DNA of 64,000 nt, taken from positions 54,380-118,379 of the forward strand of contig DASXZW010000046.1 of NCBI GenBank assembly GCA_036501665.1, in the 5' to 3' direction. Below the pieces are notes generated by a model. That model was not told the DNA's origin and made no database searches. It saw only the letters and a list, made by a program, of their open reading frames with translations. How positions within the stretch are numbered: the stretch's first letter is position 1; the number at the start of each line of letters is the position of its first letter. This DNA is from DATAUD01 sp036501665 (GTDB taxonomy: Bacteria; Verrucomicrobiota; Verrucomicrobiia; Limisphaerales; Palsa-1400). Both the position numbers and the translations under genes were made by a program. Shown here piece after piece: positions 26,415-35,872 of the stretch.

Positions 26415-27350
26415 TCATCCTTCGTTGTTCAGAGATTTTCTAAATACCACTATGGTGTTGTCAGCTAAATTGCACTTTCCAAGCAAAGCTTCCACGACTC
26501 CCAAAGCCAGCTTCACCGGACGAAGAAGAGCGCTTTGTTTGTAACCGGTTGTTCGCTTGAGAAGCCTGGCTCGGTCTTCGTCGGTTACTGGAACACCTTT
26601 TCTGCGCCAATCCTGCAGAATGACCAGCGGATTGAAGTGACTCGAGTTGGCGTACTCGAATTGAAGATTCGTTTCTTGGGAGATGAAGCGAGTCAGAGTT
26701 TTCAGATTAAAATAATTGACATGTTGCGGGAGAATATAACGGTATTTGTAACCCAGGCAGCGCGTCGCCAGAGACTGAAAATTGGGAACCAGTATGAAAC
26801 ATCGGCCGCCGGGCTTTAACAAAGCCGCTGTCAAACGCAAAAATGATTTTGGGTCAGGTATATGTTCCAACACTGCCCAAAAGGTAATGGCGTCGAATCG
26901 CTTGCTCTTGGAATCAAGTTCCAGAAACGACTCTCTTATGACGGGAACCCTTTTGGATTCCGCATAATCCAGCGCCGGGCCGGCGACATCAATCCCCGCA
27001 ACACGATAGTTCGATCCAAAATCCTGAATCAGGCGAAACAAAAAAGCCCCGTTCGAACATCCGACATCGAGAACATCACCGGACGCGCAAAATCGGCGAA
27101 ACAATTTTATTTCCCGGGCGAAGCGGACCGGCGCGTAATCGCTCTCCAATTTGTTCGGCGACAGGTAAAACGGCGACGCTAATTGATCGTAGAATTGGCC
27201 CGTGATCAGCGATTCTTCAATCGGGCTGGCATAGACCATTGAACAGTCACCGCAACGAACCAACTGCAAGGCGCCCTTTTTTAAAACATCCGCGCGCGCA
27301 TCACTCGCGCAAACCGGACAGGCGCGCGGAATAAGCCGGGAATCCATCAT
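26415..27350 (-). CDS. Class I SAM-dependent methyltransferase with N-terminal four-cysteine motif
   Basis: 311 residues. An N-terminal zinc-finger-like pair (CPVCASDARAD, VRCGDCSMVYASP) is followed by a Rossmann methyltransferase domain with motif I VLDVGCSNGAFLF, VAGIDVAGPALDYAE, and FDAITFWAVLEHIPDPKSFLR. A C-terminal part with LGYKYRYILPQHVNYFNLKTLTRF resembles enzymes that modify sugars or glycans. The start at 27350 overlaps the stop of the prolyl oligopeptidase gene (ATGA-type), so they are coupled, though a functional link is not obvious. Confidence 0.85.
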   Translation of the reverse strand: MMDSRLIPRACPVCASDARADVLKKGALQLVRCGDCSMVYASPIEESLITGQFYDQLASPFYLSPNKLESDYAPVRFAREIKLFRRFCASGDVLDVGCSNGAFLFRLIQDFGSNYRVAGIDVAGPALDYAESKRVPVIRESFLELDSKSKRFDAITFWAVLEHIPDPKSFLRLTAALLKPGGRCFILVPNFQSLATRCLGYKYRYILPQHVNYFNLKTLTRFISQETNLQFEYANSSHFNPLVILQDWRRKGVPVTDEDRARLLKRTTGYKQSALLRPVKLALGVVEALLGKCNLADNTIVVFRKSLNNEG

Positions 27351-29461
27351 CGCGAAAGTTCGTTCCACAGAAATGTGTAGGCCAGCGCGTCCATGAAGGC
27401 GGATTGTTTATTGTTGGCAGCCGCGCCGTGGCCGCCTTCGGTGTTTTCGTAATACAAAACTTCATGGCCTTGCTCGGCCAGGCGGGCGGCCATTTTTCGG
27501 GCGTGACCGGGATGAACGCGGTCGTCGCGCGTTGAAGTCGTGATGAGGATCGGCGGGTATTTCTTATTCGCGGCGACATTTTGATACGGGGAATATTTCT
27601 GGATATACGCCCAATCCTCAGGCTTGTCGGGGTCGCCGTATTCGTCCATCCAACTCGCGCCGGCGAGAAGTTTGTTGAAACGCCGCATGTCCAAAAGCGG
27701 CGATCCGCAATGCACCGCGCCAAAAAGATCAGGCCGCTCTGTCAACATGACGCCCATCAGCAAACCGCCGTTGGAGCGGCCCTCGATTCCCAGATGCTTC
27801 GGCGAAGTGACGCCGCGTTTGATCAAGTCTTCAGCCACCGCGATAAAATCATCGTAGGCGCGCTGGCGATTTTGCTTTCGTGCGGCTTCGTGCCATTTGG
27901 GGCCGAATTCGCCGCCGCCGCGAATATTCGCCAGCACATAAACGCCGCCGCGTTCCAGCCACGACGTGCCGATGACCGGATTATAGTTTGGCAACATCGC
28001 AATCTCGAATCCGCCGTAGCCGTTCAATAACGTGACATTGGTTCCCTCCAATTGAAGCCCTTTGCGTCCGACCTGAAAATAAGGGACCCGCGTCCCATCC
28101 CGCGATGTCGCGTTGAATTGCTGAATCTCTAATCCCTGGGCGTCGAAAAATGATGGCAGCGCCTTGAGCGCTTCCGTTCCTGGCTTACCCGCGACACCTA
28201 GGTAAAGGCTCGAAGGAGTCAGGAAGTCCGTCAGCGTCATGAAGTAATCGTCCGAATCATTTTCGTCGATGCCGCTGATGCTCACTGTTCCGAAGGCCGT
28301 CGGTATCGTCGGGGTTCGTTTCCATTCGCCTTGCTCATAACGCAACCAATACGGCTTGCTGTGAACATTCTCCAGTTCTGTCAAACCCAAATAATTTTTG
28401 GTTGCGGTTATCGCGGAAAGCGAAGACCTCTCAGTGGGGCGAAATACGATGGAAAAATCACGCGACCCTTTCAGGAAATCCTCCATGTTCTCGGCCAACA
28501 GCGAACCGGCAATAAACGTTTTTCCGCCGACGCTCCAATCGGTGCGCAACTCCAGAAGGATGAATTTCCCGAATGTCCTCACAGTGGCGTCGTCCGGTTT
28601 TTCCAGGCGCACCCATTGATCGCCGCGATGAAGAAATGTTTGGCCGCTGAAAAATGTCACGCCGCGGTTGATCATTTCATAGACCTCTCCATGATCGTGA
28701 TCGACGGAAACGCCAACCTCAACGTCCTCCGGTTTTCCCTCGAAAATTGTGGTCGCTTCGGATAACGGTGTTCCGCGCCGCCATTGCTTTATCACTCGAG
28801 GATATCCCGAACTCGTCAGAGATCCCGGGCCAAAATCCGACCCGATGTAAATCGTGTCGCGATCATGCCACGAAACGTCCGTCTTGGCCTCTGGCGCCGT
28901 GAAACCGTCCGTGACGAATTGGAGCATCGTCAAGTCGAACTCGCGCACGACCGCCGCGTCCGCTCCTCCACGCGAAAGTTCAATCAGGCATCGGTCGTAG
29001 CTCGGTTCCAAAACAGTATAGCCGTGCCAGACCCAGTTTTCCTTTTCCTTCGACGCCAATTGATCAATGTCGAGAACGGTTTCCCAGGCGGTGTTTGGTT
29101 TCTTGTATTCTTCAAGAGTTGTGCGCCGCCACAGGCCTCGAACATTTTTATCGTCGCGCCAAAAGTTGTAATAAAACTTTCCGATTTTCGCGACGGACGG
29201 AATCCGTTCGCGGGAATCGAAGATCGTCAACAATCGGTTCTGCAATGCGGAAAAACCGGGCGACGATTCCAGCTTCGTTTTGCTGACCGCATTTCGTTCG
29301 TGAACCCATGCGAGCGCTTTGTCGCTGTCCACGTTTTCGAGCCAGAGGTAAGGATCATCAGTGGTGGCGTTCATGTCATTGGCGGCAAAGACGCATTGAA
29401 TTGACGCGCTTAGGAAAATCGCAAGAGCGGATGCGAGCCGCTTTTTGAATGGACAAGCCAT
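27347..29461 (-). CDS. Secreted prolyl oligopeptidase family (S9A) peptidase
   Basis: 704 residues. A signal peptide (KKRLASALAIFLSASIQCVFA) makes it periplasmic. The middle (about 60-420) is the seven-bladed propeller that gates the active site. The C-terminal alpha/beta-hydrolase domain has the serine GRSNGG (Ser563), the aspartate in TSTRDDRVHPGH (Asp646-647) and the histidine in EGGHG (His678). This length and order match the family, which cleaves short peptides after proline. It is divergent from the Gfo/Idh gene 29 bases away. Confidence 0.92.
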   Translation of the reverse strand: MACPFKKRLASALAIFLSASIQCVFAANDMNATTDDPYLWLENVDSDKALAWVHERNAVSKTKLESSPGFSALQNRLLTIFDSRERIPSVAKIGKFYYNFWRDDKNVRGLWRRTTLEEYKKPNTAWETVLDIDQLASKEKENWVWHGYTVLEPSYDRCLIELSRGGADAAVVREFDLTMLQFVTDGFTAPEAKTDVSWHDRDTIYIGSDFGPGSLTSSGYPRVIKQWRRGTPLSEATTIFEGKPEDVEVGVSVDHDHGEVYEMINRGVTFFSGQTFLHRGDQWVRLEKPDDATVRTFGKFILLELRTDWSVGGKTFIAGSLLAENMEDFLKGSRDFSIVFRPTERSSLSAITATKNYLGLTELENVHSKPYWLRYEQGEWKRTPTIPTAFGTVSISGIDENDSDDYFMTLTDFLTPSSLYLGVAGKPGTEALKALPSFFDAQGLEIQQFNATSRDGTRVPYFQVGRKGLQLEGTNVTLLNGYGGFEIAMLPNYNPVIGTSWLERGGVYVLANIRGGGEFGPKWHEAARKQNRQRAYDDFIAVAEDLIKRGVTSPKHLGIEGRSNGGLLMGVMLTERPDLFGAVHCGSPLLDMRRFNKLLAGASWMDEYGDPDKPEDWAYIQKYSPYQNVAANKKYPPILITTSTRDDRVHPGHARKMAARLAEQGHEVLYYENTEGGHGAAANNKQSAFMDALAYTFLWNELSR

Positions 29462-29490
29462 CCTCGAAGTCTAACTTGTGGACCTAATCT

Positions 29491-30933
29491 ATGAAACCCA
29501 AAATGCACCGCCGTCAATTCGTCAAGCGGGCCGCGTTAGCCGTCGGCGCGGCCTCTACTGCAAAATTCCTCGCTTTTCCAGGCATCCTGTCCGCCCGTGA
29601 ACCCAGCGACACTTTGAGATGTGTCCAGATTGGCTGCGGCGGGCGCGGCGAAACGCATCTGGAACAGGCCATCGCAAGCCAGAAACAAAAGCTGGTCGCC
29701 ATGGTGGACCCTTACGACAGGCAAATCGCCGGCAAGCGAAAGTGGTTTCAGGACAAGCACCAAATCGACACAGGCGACGTTCAGGCGTTTTCGGATTACC
29801 GTGTTATGTTTGACAAGATCGCGGGACAAATCGACGTCGTTTTCATCGCCGCGCCAAACCATCACCACGCCCCGGCGGCAATGCTGGCCATGCAGGCTGG
29901 CAAAAGCGTTTATTGCGAAAAGCCCCTGACCCACGATATTTCCGAGGCCCGCAAGTTGCGCGAGGCGTCCTTGCATTATAACAAAGTGGCCACGCAAATG
30001 GGAAATCAAGGGCATTGCGAAGGCGGATATCGGCGGCTTTGCGAGTTCATTTGGGGTGGCGTTATCGGTAACGTTACTGAAACCCATAGCTGGACTGACC
30101 GTGCGAATGGCGGAATTGGGCCGCGTCCTCCAACACTGCCCGTGCCGGAAGGGATGCACTGGGATTCGTGGATTGGCCCGGCGCCTTATCGTGATTACCA
30201 CTCCGACCTTCATCCGCATGAATGGCACGGCTGGTATGATTTTGGCAACGGGTCGATTGGCAACATGGGTTGCCATGTGCTGGAGGGCGTCTATTGGGCG
30301 CTTCACGGCGAACATGTCACAAGCGTTGAAATGGAATACGTGCGCGGTGGTTCCGACGAGCGTTATCCGCTCGGAAGCCGTGTCCGGTGGGACCTTCCCG
30401 CACGCGAGGGGATGCCGCCTTTAAAGGCGTATTGGTACGAGGGATTGAATGCGACCACCAAGGACGAAGCGTCAGGCGGACTTCACGCGGCTCGCGGCAG
30501 CGCGCGGAACTTTCCCCCGATCATGGCGGAATTGAAGGAGAAGTATCCCGATGAAGAATTGGATCGTGGCGACAGCGGCAGTCTTTACATTGGCGACAAG
30601 GGAATCATCTTTACGCAAACCTACGGTGGGAAAATGCACGTGCTACCGCTCGAAAAAATGAACGAGATAAAGCAGCCGCCCATTTCATTGCCGCGGCCAA
30701 ATCCAAATCCGTTCATCAATTTCATCGAAACCTGCCGCGCTGGACGAACTGACACGGCGACGCCGTTTGAATACGGAGCGCGTTTGACCGAATTCACGCT
30801 TCTGGGAAATCTGGCTCAACATGCCGGCCCGAACAATCTTGTGGAATGGGACAGCGCAAACATGAAGGTGACGAACATTCCCGAACTCAACAAGTGGCTC
30901 AAACGGGAGGATCGCCAAGGTTGGACCGTTTAA
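29491..30933 (+). CDS. Tat-exported Gfo/Idh/MocA-family oxidoreductase
   Basis: 480 residues. The N-terminus carries a twin-arginine signal (HRRQFVKRAALAVGAAS... LAFPGILSA), so it is exported folded. The Rossmann motif is VQIGCGGRGETH, then DVVFIAAPNHHHAPAAMLAMQAGKSVYCEKPL, the EKP signature of the family, and GYDFGNGSIGNMGCHVLEGVYWAL. Members reversibly oxidize sugars or sugar derivatives with NAD(P). Such exported paralogues are highly expanded in PVC bacteria and probably act on glycans in the periplasm. The substrate is not known. Confidence 0.9.
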   Translation: MKPKMHRRQFVKRAALAVGAASTAKFLAFPGILSAREPSDTLRCVQIGCGGRGETHLEQAIASQKQKLVAMVDPYDRQIAGKRKWFQDKHQIDTGDVQAFSDYRVMFDKIAGQIDVVFIAAPNHHHAPAAMLAMQAGKSVYCEKPLTHDISEARKLREASLHYNKVATQMGNQGHCEGGYRRLCEFIWGGVIGNVTETHSWTDRANGGIGPRPPTLPVPEGMHWDSWIGPAPYRDYHSDLHPHEWHGWYDFGNGSIGNMGCHVLEGVYWALHGEHVTSVEMEYVRGGSDERYPLGSRVRWDLPAREGMPPLKAYWYEGLNATTKDEASGGLHAARGSARNFPPIMAELKEKYPDEELDRGDSGSLYIGDKGIIFTQTYGGKMHVLPLEKMNEIKQPPISLPRPNPNPFINFIETCRAGRTDTATPFEYGARLTEFTLLGNLAQHAGPNNLVEWDSANMKVTNIPELNKWLKREDRQGWTV

Positions 30934-30950
30934 GCGTATTCATTCGGTTG

Positions 30951-31097
30951 GGGTAGCGCGGTCGTCTCGACCGCCGTCTTCGGCGTCTCGCCGAAGGCAT
31001 CCGGGTCTTTGGGGCGTTCACCGTCGGACAAATAAAAAAGCTAGCAGAACCAGTCGGCGGGACGCCGACTGGCGGCGGTCGGGACGACCGCGCTCCC
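30951..31097. repeat. Inverted-repeat element between convergent genes
   Basis: About 25 bases at 30951-30976 (GGGTAGCGCGGTCGTCTCGA and on) pair with 31073-31097 with one gap and one mismatch. Inside are two smaller hairpins, CGCCGTCTTCGGCG and CAGTCGGCGGGACGCCGACTG. The unit lies between the Gfo/Idh stop and the hpnJ stop and probably ends both transcripts. It has the form of a mobile palindromic element, but no second copy was found in this window. Confidence 0.65.
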
Positions 31098-31120
31098 AAG
31101 TTCAATCGCGACGAATCAGG

Positions 31121-32578
31121 CTACGCCGTCGCTTGGACAGCCCGGGCGGCGGCGAGATCAACTTTGCGTTGGCGCAGGCTCTTGAAGAATTCGTAACCTT
31201 CGCGGCAGCGGCGCACAAAAATGTCCTTATCCTCGAGCATCGTCTTGATGATCCGCAGAATCGGTTTCGGACGAAGATAATAGGCGCGGTAAAACCGGTC
31301 CACGGCCTCAAAAATTTCGTCTTTACTCAAACCGGGATATTCCAGTGCGCTTTGTTGGAAGCCGTCGCCATGAACGATGTCGGTTTTGTCTTTCTTCGCG
31401 AACCAGCCGTTTTGCCGCGCCATATCGAACAGTTCCGTTCCCGGATAAGGTGCGGCCAGCGAGACTTGAATGCTGAAAACATCCAATTCCATCGCGTAAC
31501 GAATCGTTTGCTCGATGGTTTCCTGCGTTTCCACTGGGAGTCCAAGAATGAAAGTGCCGTGAATGACGACGCCGGCTTTCTGGCAGGCTTTGGTAAAGCG
31601 CCGGGCTTCGTCCAATTGAATGCCTTTCTTGATGCGATTGAGAATTTCCTGGTTGCCGCTCTCGTAACCGACGAGGAATAGACGCAGCCCGGAATCCTTG
31701 AAGGATTTGATCGTATCGTAATCAAGATTCGCGCGGCTGTTGCATGACCAGGTCAAGCCTAGGGGCGCGAGCTTCTTGGCGATTTCGCGGGCGCGCGGCA
31801 AATTGGCGGTGAATGTGTCGTCGTCAAAGAAAAATTCCTGCACTTGCGGAAACAATTTCTTCGCGTGGGCCATTTCGCCTGCGACATTTTCCGGGGAGCG
31901 AACGCGGTATTTATGGCCGCCAATCGTCTGCGGCCAGAGGCAAAACGTGCATTGCGCCGGGCATCCGCGACCTGTGTAGAGGCTCAGGTAGGGATGCAGC
32001 AAATAACCGATAAAATACTTTTCGATCTGCAAATCGCGCTTGTAAGTATCAACCACCCACGGAAGCGAATCCATGTTGGAGATCATCTCGCGCTCTTTGT
32101 TGTGGACAATCTTACCCTCGGAATTTCGATAAGAAAGTCCGTCGATCTGGGCCAACGGGCGGCCCTCGGAAACTTCCTTGCATGTAAAGTCGAATTCCTT
32201 GCGTCCGACCCAATCGATGGATGTGGACGCCTTCAAAGTCTCTGTTGGCAGCACCGCCGCATGAGCGCCGACAAAGCCGATTTTTGTCTCGAGCCTCTGT
32301 TGTTTGATCGCCTCGGCAACCTTGCAATCGTTTTTCAACGACGGCGTGGAGGTATTGATTACGACGTGATCGTAATCGCGCGCGATTTCGAGACATTTTT
32401 TAACGTCGATATCGTGCGGCGGGCAATCGAGCAAACGGCTGTTCGGCACCAGCGCCGCCGGTTGGGCCAGCCACGTCGGATACCAGAACGAAGTCACTTC
32501 GCGCCGGGCCTGGTAACGCGCTCCCGCGCCGCCGTCAAAACCGTCAAAACTCGGTGGAGAAAGAAATAGGGTCTTCAT
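31121..32578 (-). CDS. hpnJ: Hopanoid-associated B12-binding-type radical SAM protein (HpnJ-like)
   Basis: 485 residues. Residues 1-130 resemble a cobalamin-binding-like domain (SPPSFDGFDGGAGARYQARREVTSFWYPTWLAQPA). The radical SAM core starts GRGCPAQCTFC, with the iron-sulfur cysteines at 206, 210 and 213, then FFFDDDTFT and LVGYESGNQEILNRIKKG. In hopanoid producers HpnJ acts late, in making the cyclitol ether side chain. The gene follows hpnH on the same strand after 37 bases, as in known hopanoid clusters. The squalene-hopene cyclase and the other steps are not in the window. Confidence 0.85.
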   Translation of the reverse strand: MKTLFLSPPSFDGFDGGAGARYQARREVTSFWYPTWLAQPAALVPNSRLLDCPPHDIDVKKCLEIARDYDHVVINTSTPSLKNDCKVAEAIKQQRLETKIGFVGAHAAVLPTETLKASTSIDWVGRKEFDFTCKEVSEGRPLAQIDGLSYRNSEGKIVHNKEREMISNMDSLPWVVDTYKRDLQIEKYFIGYLLHPYLSLYTGRGCPAQCTFCLWPQTIGGHKYRVRSPENVAGEMAHAKKLFPQVQEFFFDDDTFTANLPRAREIAKKLAPLGLTWSCNSRANLDYDTIKSFKDSGLRLFLVGYESGNQEILNRIKKGIQLDEARRFTKACQKAGVVIHGTFILGLPVETQETIEQTIRYAMELDVFSIQVSLAAPYPGTELFDMARQNGWFAKKDKTDIVHGDGFQQSALEYPGLSKDEIFEAVDRFYRAYYLRPKPILRIIKTMLEDKDIFVRRCREGYEFFKSLRQRKVDLAAARAVQATA

Positions 32579-32615
32579 TGATTCACTTGCAACCGAATAC
32601 TGTCAATAAATACTT

Positions 32616-33959
32616 TTAGGAGTGGCCGCTCTTCTTGGCGATTTTCGCGAGGAGTTCTTCGCGTTGCGATGAATCTCCCGTGCCGCACGAGGCCGCCGGG
32701 GCGTTGATCGCCGCCTTGGCTTCTGCGAGGTGTCCTTTGCCAATCGAAACACCGTTGAAGGCGTTGACCGATTTGCCGGCATAATACGGTTTGGGCTTCG
32801 CGCCGAAATTGAACGCAAAATTCTGCACCATATCGCGCGTGCTGCTGCTCAAGGCAATGCTCTGTTCATAACCGCAATGCACCATGCAGTTTTCGCAACG
32901 AGGATCGCGCGCCACTCCTTCGACGACCCCGTATTTGTTCCAATCGACTTTCGTCAACATTTCCTGGTAGGCCGGATAATGTCCGTCCGTCATCAGGTAA
33001 CAAGGCGCCTTCCAGCCGCGAACGTTGCGGGTGGGAATGGCCCAGGCGGTGCAGGTCAACTCTCGTTTGCCGGCGAGAAATTCCTGGTAACCCGGAGTGC
33101 CGAAAATTGTGAAGCGCTGGCCCCATTCCTCGATCTTGGCGAACTTCTCGCGGGTCATCTTGCGAGTCAGGAAGAAATCCTCGGGCTGTTTGCCGAGCCG
33201 CTTGACCATGTCCTTCTTGGCCGCGTCATATTCGTAACCGGGCGAAATCGTGTGTCCATTGACTTCCATCGAGGAAAAGAACTCGAACATCTTCTCGATT
33301 TCGGCGGCGTCGGTTTCCTTGTAAACCGTCGTGTTCGTGGCCACCTGGTAGCCAATAATTTTCGCCATGCGAACTGCTTCAACACATTCCTTGAAGACGC
33401 CTTCGCGTTCAACAATGAGATCATGCGTGTATTCCAGTCCGTCAATATGAACGTTCCAATACATCCACTTGGTCGGGCGGATCACCGGGCGTCCGTCTGA
33501 TTTGCCTTTGCGAATGGTTTCGATGTCCTTCTCCGAAATGAGCTTTTCACCGAGAAGCTTGGAAAGTGTCGCCTCCAACCCGGTGTTATAGACGCTCGCC
33601 AGATAATCCTTCATCTTCTTGCGCATGAACATTCCGTTCGTGCAGACATAGACGATGCGCCCCTGTTGGAGCAATCCGGCCACCAGTTCTTCGATCTTGG
33701 GATAAATCAGCGGTTCGCCGCCGCAAATGGAAACCATCGGGGCATCGCACTCTGTCGCCGCGCCGAGGCAATCTTCCAGCGACATCATGTCCTTGAGGCT
33801 GGTGGAGTACTCGCGAATGCGCCCGCAGCCGGTGCAGGTGAGATTGCAGGTGTGGAGCGGTTCGAGTTGGAGCACGACCGCAAATTTTGGAGTGCGCCGA
33901 ACCTTGTGTTTGACAATGTGCGCGGCAATTTTCGCCGTCAAAGCGAGTGGAAATCGCAT
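32616..33959 (-). CDS. hpnH: Adenosyl-hopene transferase, radical SAM (HpnH)
   Basis: 447 residues. The radical SAM motif CNLTCTGC has cysteines at 38, 42 and 45. Then come CGGEPLIYPKIEELV, CTNGMFMRKKM, VHIDGLEYTHD and ISPGYEYDAAK. The C-terminal domain has CENCMVHCGYEQSIAL, a typical HpnH tail, and a variable extension (residues 420-447). HpnH joins an adenosyl group to hopene, the first step in extended hopanoids. It precedes hpnJ, and the pair argues for extended hopanoid synthesis in this organism. Confidence 0.93.
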   Translation of the reverse strand: MRFPLALTAKIAAHIVKHKVRRTPKFAVVLQLEPLHTCNLTCTGCGRIREYSTSLKDMMSLEDCLGAATECDAPMVSICGGEPLIYPKIEELVAGLLQQGRIVYVCTNGMFMRKKMKDYLASVYNTGLEATLSKLLGEKLISEKDIETIRKGKSDGRPVIRPTKWMYWNVHIDGLEYTHDLIVEREGVFKECVEAVRMAKIIGYQVATNTTVYKETDAAEIEKMFEFFSSMEVNGHTISPGYEYDAAKKDMVKRLGKQPEDFFLTRKMTREKFAKIEEWGQRFTIFGTPGYQEFLAGKRELTCTAWAIPTRNVRGWKAPCYLMTDGHYPAYQEMLTKVDWNKYGVVEGVARDPRCENCMVHCGYEQSIALSSSTRDMVQNFAFNFGAKPKPYYAGKSVNAFNGVSIGKGHLAEAKAAINAPAASCGTGDSSQREELLAKIAKKSGHS

Positions 33960-33969
33960 ATTTTATTTT

Positions 33970-34179
33970 TTAGTTAACCGATGCCAAAACCCCGTGAGTC
34001 TCAACCGGTGCATTTGTGGACGGAGAATGCGGGGCGGGCTGCTTATTCTGAGCAATGCCTGGCAAAAACAACGACAATGGCGACCAGGCTGGAGTAGCGT
34101 TAAACCCGCCGCAACCGTTACCGATTGCAATCAGGAAGATCGCCACCGCCAGAGATTTAAGTAATGAGCCGAGTCTCAC
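33970..34179 (-). CDS. Small putative lipoprotein upstream of hpnH
   Basis: A 69-residue frame opening with a GTG (MRLGSLLKSLAVAIFLIAIGNGCGG). It has a hydrophobic signal followed by Cys23, though the lipobox IGNGC is weak. The rest is short, proline- and asparagine-rich. It ends 10 bases before hpnH on the same strand. It could be part of the hopanoid transcript or a random signal-like ORF. Confidence 0.5.
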   Translation of the reverse strand: MRLGSLLKSLAVAIFLIAIGNGCGGFNATPAWSPLSLFLPGIAQNKQPAPHSPSTNAPVETHGVLASVN

Positions 34180-34339
34180 TCTGCCAACTATATCGCCAGT
34201 CGGGCCAATGGCAACTTATTATTATTGTGAGGGAATGCACTACAAACATTCGCAGAGTGTTGCGGCTAAATTGGTTTGACGGCAAGTTGGGCCGCTTCAA
34301 CCCCTTGACTGAAAAGCCCCTGACGAATACCGTGTTGGC

Positions 34340-34531
34340 ATGAGCAGAGCTGAGATTATAGCGGAAATTCCGAAGCTGTCTCACGAAGCGCGGCGGGAAA
34401 TTATGCGATGCATTATCGAAGCCGAGGAGGATGCCGCGACTCTGTCCGAATGCGACCAGCGGGCGCTGGAACGCTTTCAAATGCTTGACGCAATGGAAGC
34501 AGAGGATGATGAGAAGCGCGCTGCCCGGTGA
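34340..34531 (+). CDS. Antitoxin partner of a MazF-type toxin
   Basis: 63 residues, short and helical (EIIAEIPKLSHEARREIMRCI). Position and size fit an antitoxin. It overlaps the start of the MazF-like gene by about 26 bases, the usual coupling in such pairs. No clear DNA-binding fold is visible in the sequence. Confidence 0.7.
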   Translation: MSRAEIIAEIPKLSHEARREIMRCIIEAEEDAATLSECDQRALERFQMLDAMEAEDDEKRAAR

Positions 34532-34832
34532 AATTTGGCGGGTGGATTTCGGATTGGCTGCGAAAGTCCGCCCCGCGCTCATATTGAGCGATTTTCCAAG
34601 GGACGACGAATTGGCTCTGCTTTTGGTAATTCCTCACACGACCGCAGTGCGCGGGAATCGATGGGAGTTGAACATCCCAAAGCCATTTCTAAAAAGTCCC
34701 GGGGTTTTTCACCTCCAACAAGTGCAACCCATTTCCCTGGCTCGATTCGAATCTCGACTTGGAGCGTTGACGCCGGACGAACTTAAGCGGGTAAAATTGT
34801 CGTTGGTTCAACTCCTGAACTTGAGCGCGTAG
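34506..34832 (+). CDS. MazF/PemK-family toxin
   Basis: 108 residues. The start MRSALPGEIWRVDFGLAAKVRPALILSD shows the MazF beta-barrel opening (GEIW.VDF and RPALIL). The strand LALLLVIPHTTAVRGNRWELNI and the terminal LGALTPDELKRVKLSLVQLLNL complete the fold. MazF proteins are sequence-specific RNA endonucleases. Two adjacent ATG codons (34506 and 34509) follow AGAGG. It overlaps its antitoxin gene. Confidence 0.85.
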   Translation: MMRSALPGEIWRVDFGLAAKVRPALILSDFPRDDELALLLVIPHTTAVRGNRWELNIPKPFLKSPGVFHLQQVQPISLARFESRLGALTPDELKRVKLSLVQLLNLSA

Positions 34833-34922
34833 CGTTCAGCGCGATCCTCTGCGCTCATCTGTTTGGTTGGCCATAGAGAACTTGCTTGGAAGGCAGGTTG
34901 ATGTGCTTATTTTATTTCATTC

Positions 34923-35720
34923 ATGGATTACTGCGCGCTGACACAAGTGTTCGCCAGGACTGGACGCCGTTCTTTGCGCCGCGTTTTGGAACCGCTGGAA
35001 TCCTCAGACACAATTCAGTCGGACTTTTTGCCGTTTGAGATCAATGGTGAACCTTATTCCCTGCCGCGAATAACTGTTTGCGCTTCCGGCGACGCGGACC
35101 CGATTCGACTGGGGATATTTGCGGCCATTCATGGGGATGAACCCGCGGGCGCTTTGGCAATTGTCAAATTGTTGCTGGAATTGGCCCAACAGCCGGAATG
35201 GGCCGCAAATTATCACGTCAAGGCATATCCCATTTGCAACCCGACCGGTTTCGAGGACAACACGCGGGAATCGCGGCGCGGCAAGGATTTGAACCGCGAA
35301 TTCTGGCGAGGCTCCGCAGAACCGGAAGTACAAATCCTGGAAAACGAATTGCGCAGCAGCCATTTCGATGGGCTGATCCAGCTTCATGCCGATGACACCA
35401 GCGACGGCATCTATGGGTTCGTTCGCGGGCATACCTTGACCGAAAACCTGTTGCGGCCAGCCTTGGAAGTGGCGGGAAAAATTTTGCCGCGAAACATCGG
35501 CGCCACCATCGACGGATTTGCCGCCCGGGACGGAATCATTTCGCGGCATTACGAAGGGGTCTTGGGTGCGCCAAAGGAAATGTCGCCGGAACCGTTTGAA
35601 ATCGTTTTCGAGACGCCGCAAAAAGCGCCGATGGATTTGCAAGTCGAAGCAGTCGTAGCGGCCTTACGGACGATCATGACGGAATACGTGCTCCTAATGT
35701 CCTTTGCGCAGAATATTTAA
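34923..35720 (+). CDS. M14-family zinc deacylase (succinylglutamate desuccinylase/aspartoacylase type)
   Basis: 265 residues. The zinc-binding HGDE lies in FAAIHGDEPAGALAI and the downstream histidine in LIQLHADDTSDGI, as in the AstE/ASPA branch of the M14 superfamily. Such enzymes hydrolyse N-acyl groups from amino acids or a terminal residue from peptides. RRGKDLNREFW is the conserved Arg/Asn substrate motif. The C-terminus is normal. It stands alone between a MazF pair and an inverted repeat. Confidence 0.88.
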   Translation: MDYCALTQVFARTGRRSLRRVLEPLESSDTIQSDFLPFEINGEPYSLPRITVCASGDADPIRLGIFAAIHGDEPAGALAIVKLLLELAQQPEWAANYHVKAYPICNPTGFEDNTRESRRGKDLNREFWRGSAEPEVQILENELRSSHFDGLIQLHADDTSDGIYGFVRGHTLTENLLRPALEVAGKILPRNIGATIDGFAARDGIISRHYEGVLGAPKEMSPEPFEIVFETPQKAPMDLQVEAVVAALRTIMTEYVLLMSFAQNI

Positions 35721-35732
35721 GTTCTATTTTTC

Positions 35733-35810
35733 CCTAATCTTAATCGCAATCCTACTCCTAATCTCCGTCGAATCAGACCGATTAGGATTACGATTAAGAG
35801 TAAGATTAGG
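35733..35810. repeat. AT-rich inverted repeat between M14 gene and sigma gene
   Basis: CCTAATCTTAATCGCAATCC at the left pairs imperfectly with GATTACGATTAAGAGTAAG plus ATTAGG at the right (arms 35733-35763 and 35780-35810). The two arms are built from tandem TAATC units. The stem lies 13 bases after the M14 stop and may end that transcript. It resembles dispersed palindromes common in this group; only one copy is seen here. Confidence 0.6.
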
Positions 35811-35872
35811 AAGCACGAGATTTTTAAACAATTCCTGTCGGATTTCGAGGACCGGCGGCGATATCCTTTAAA

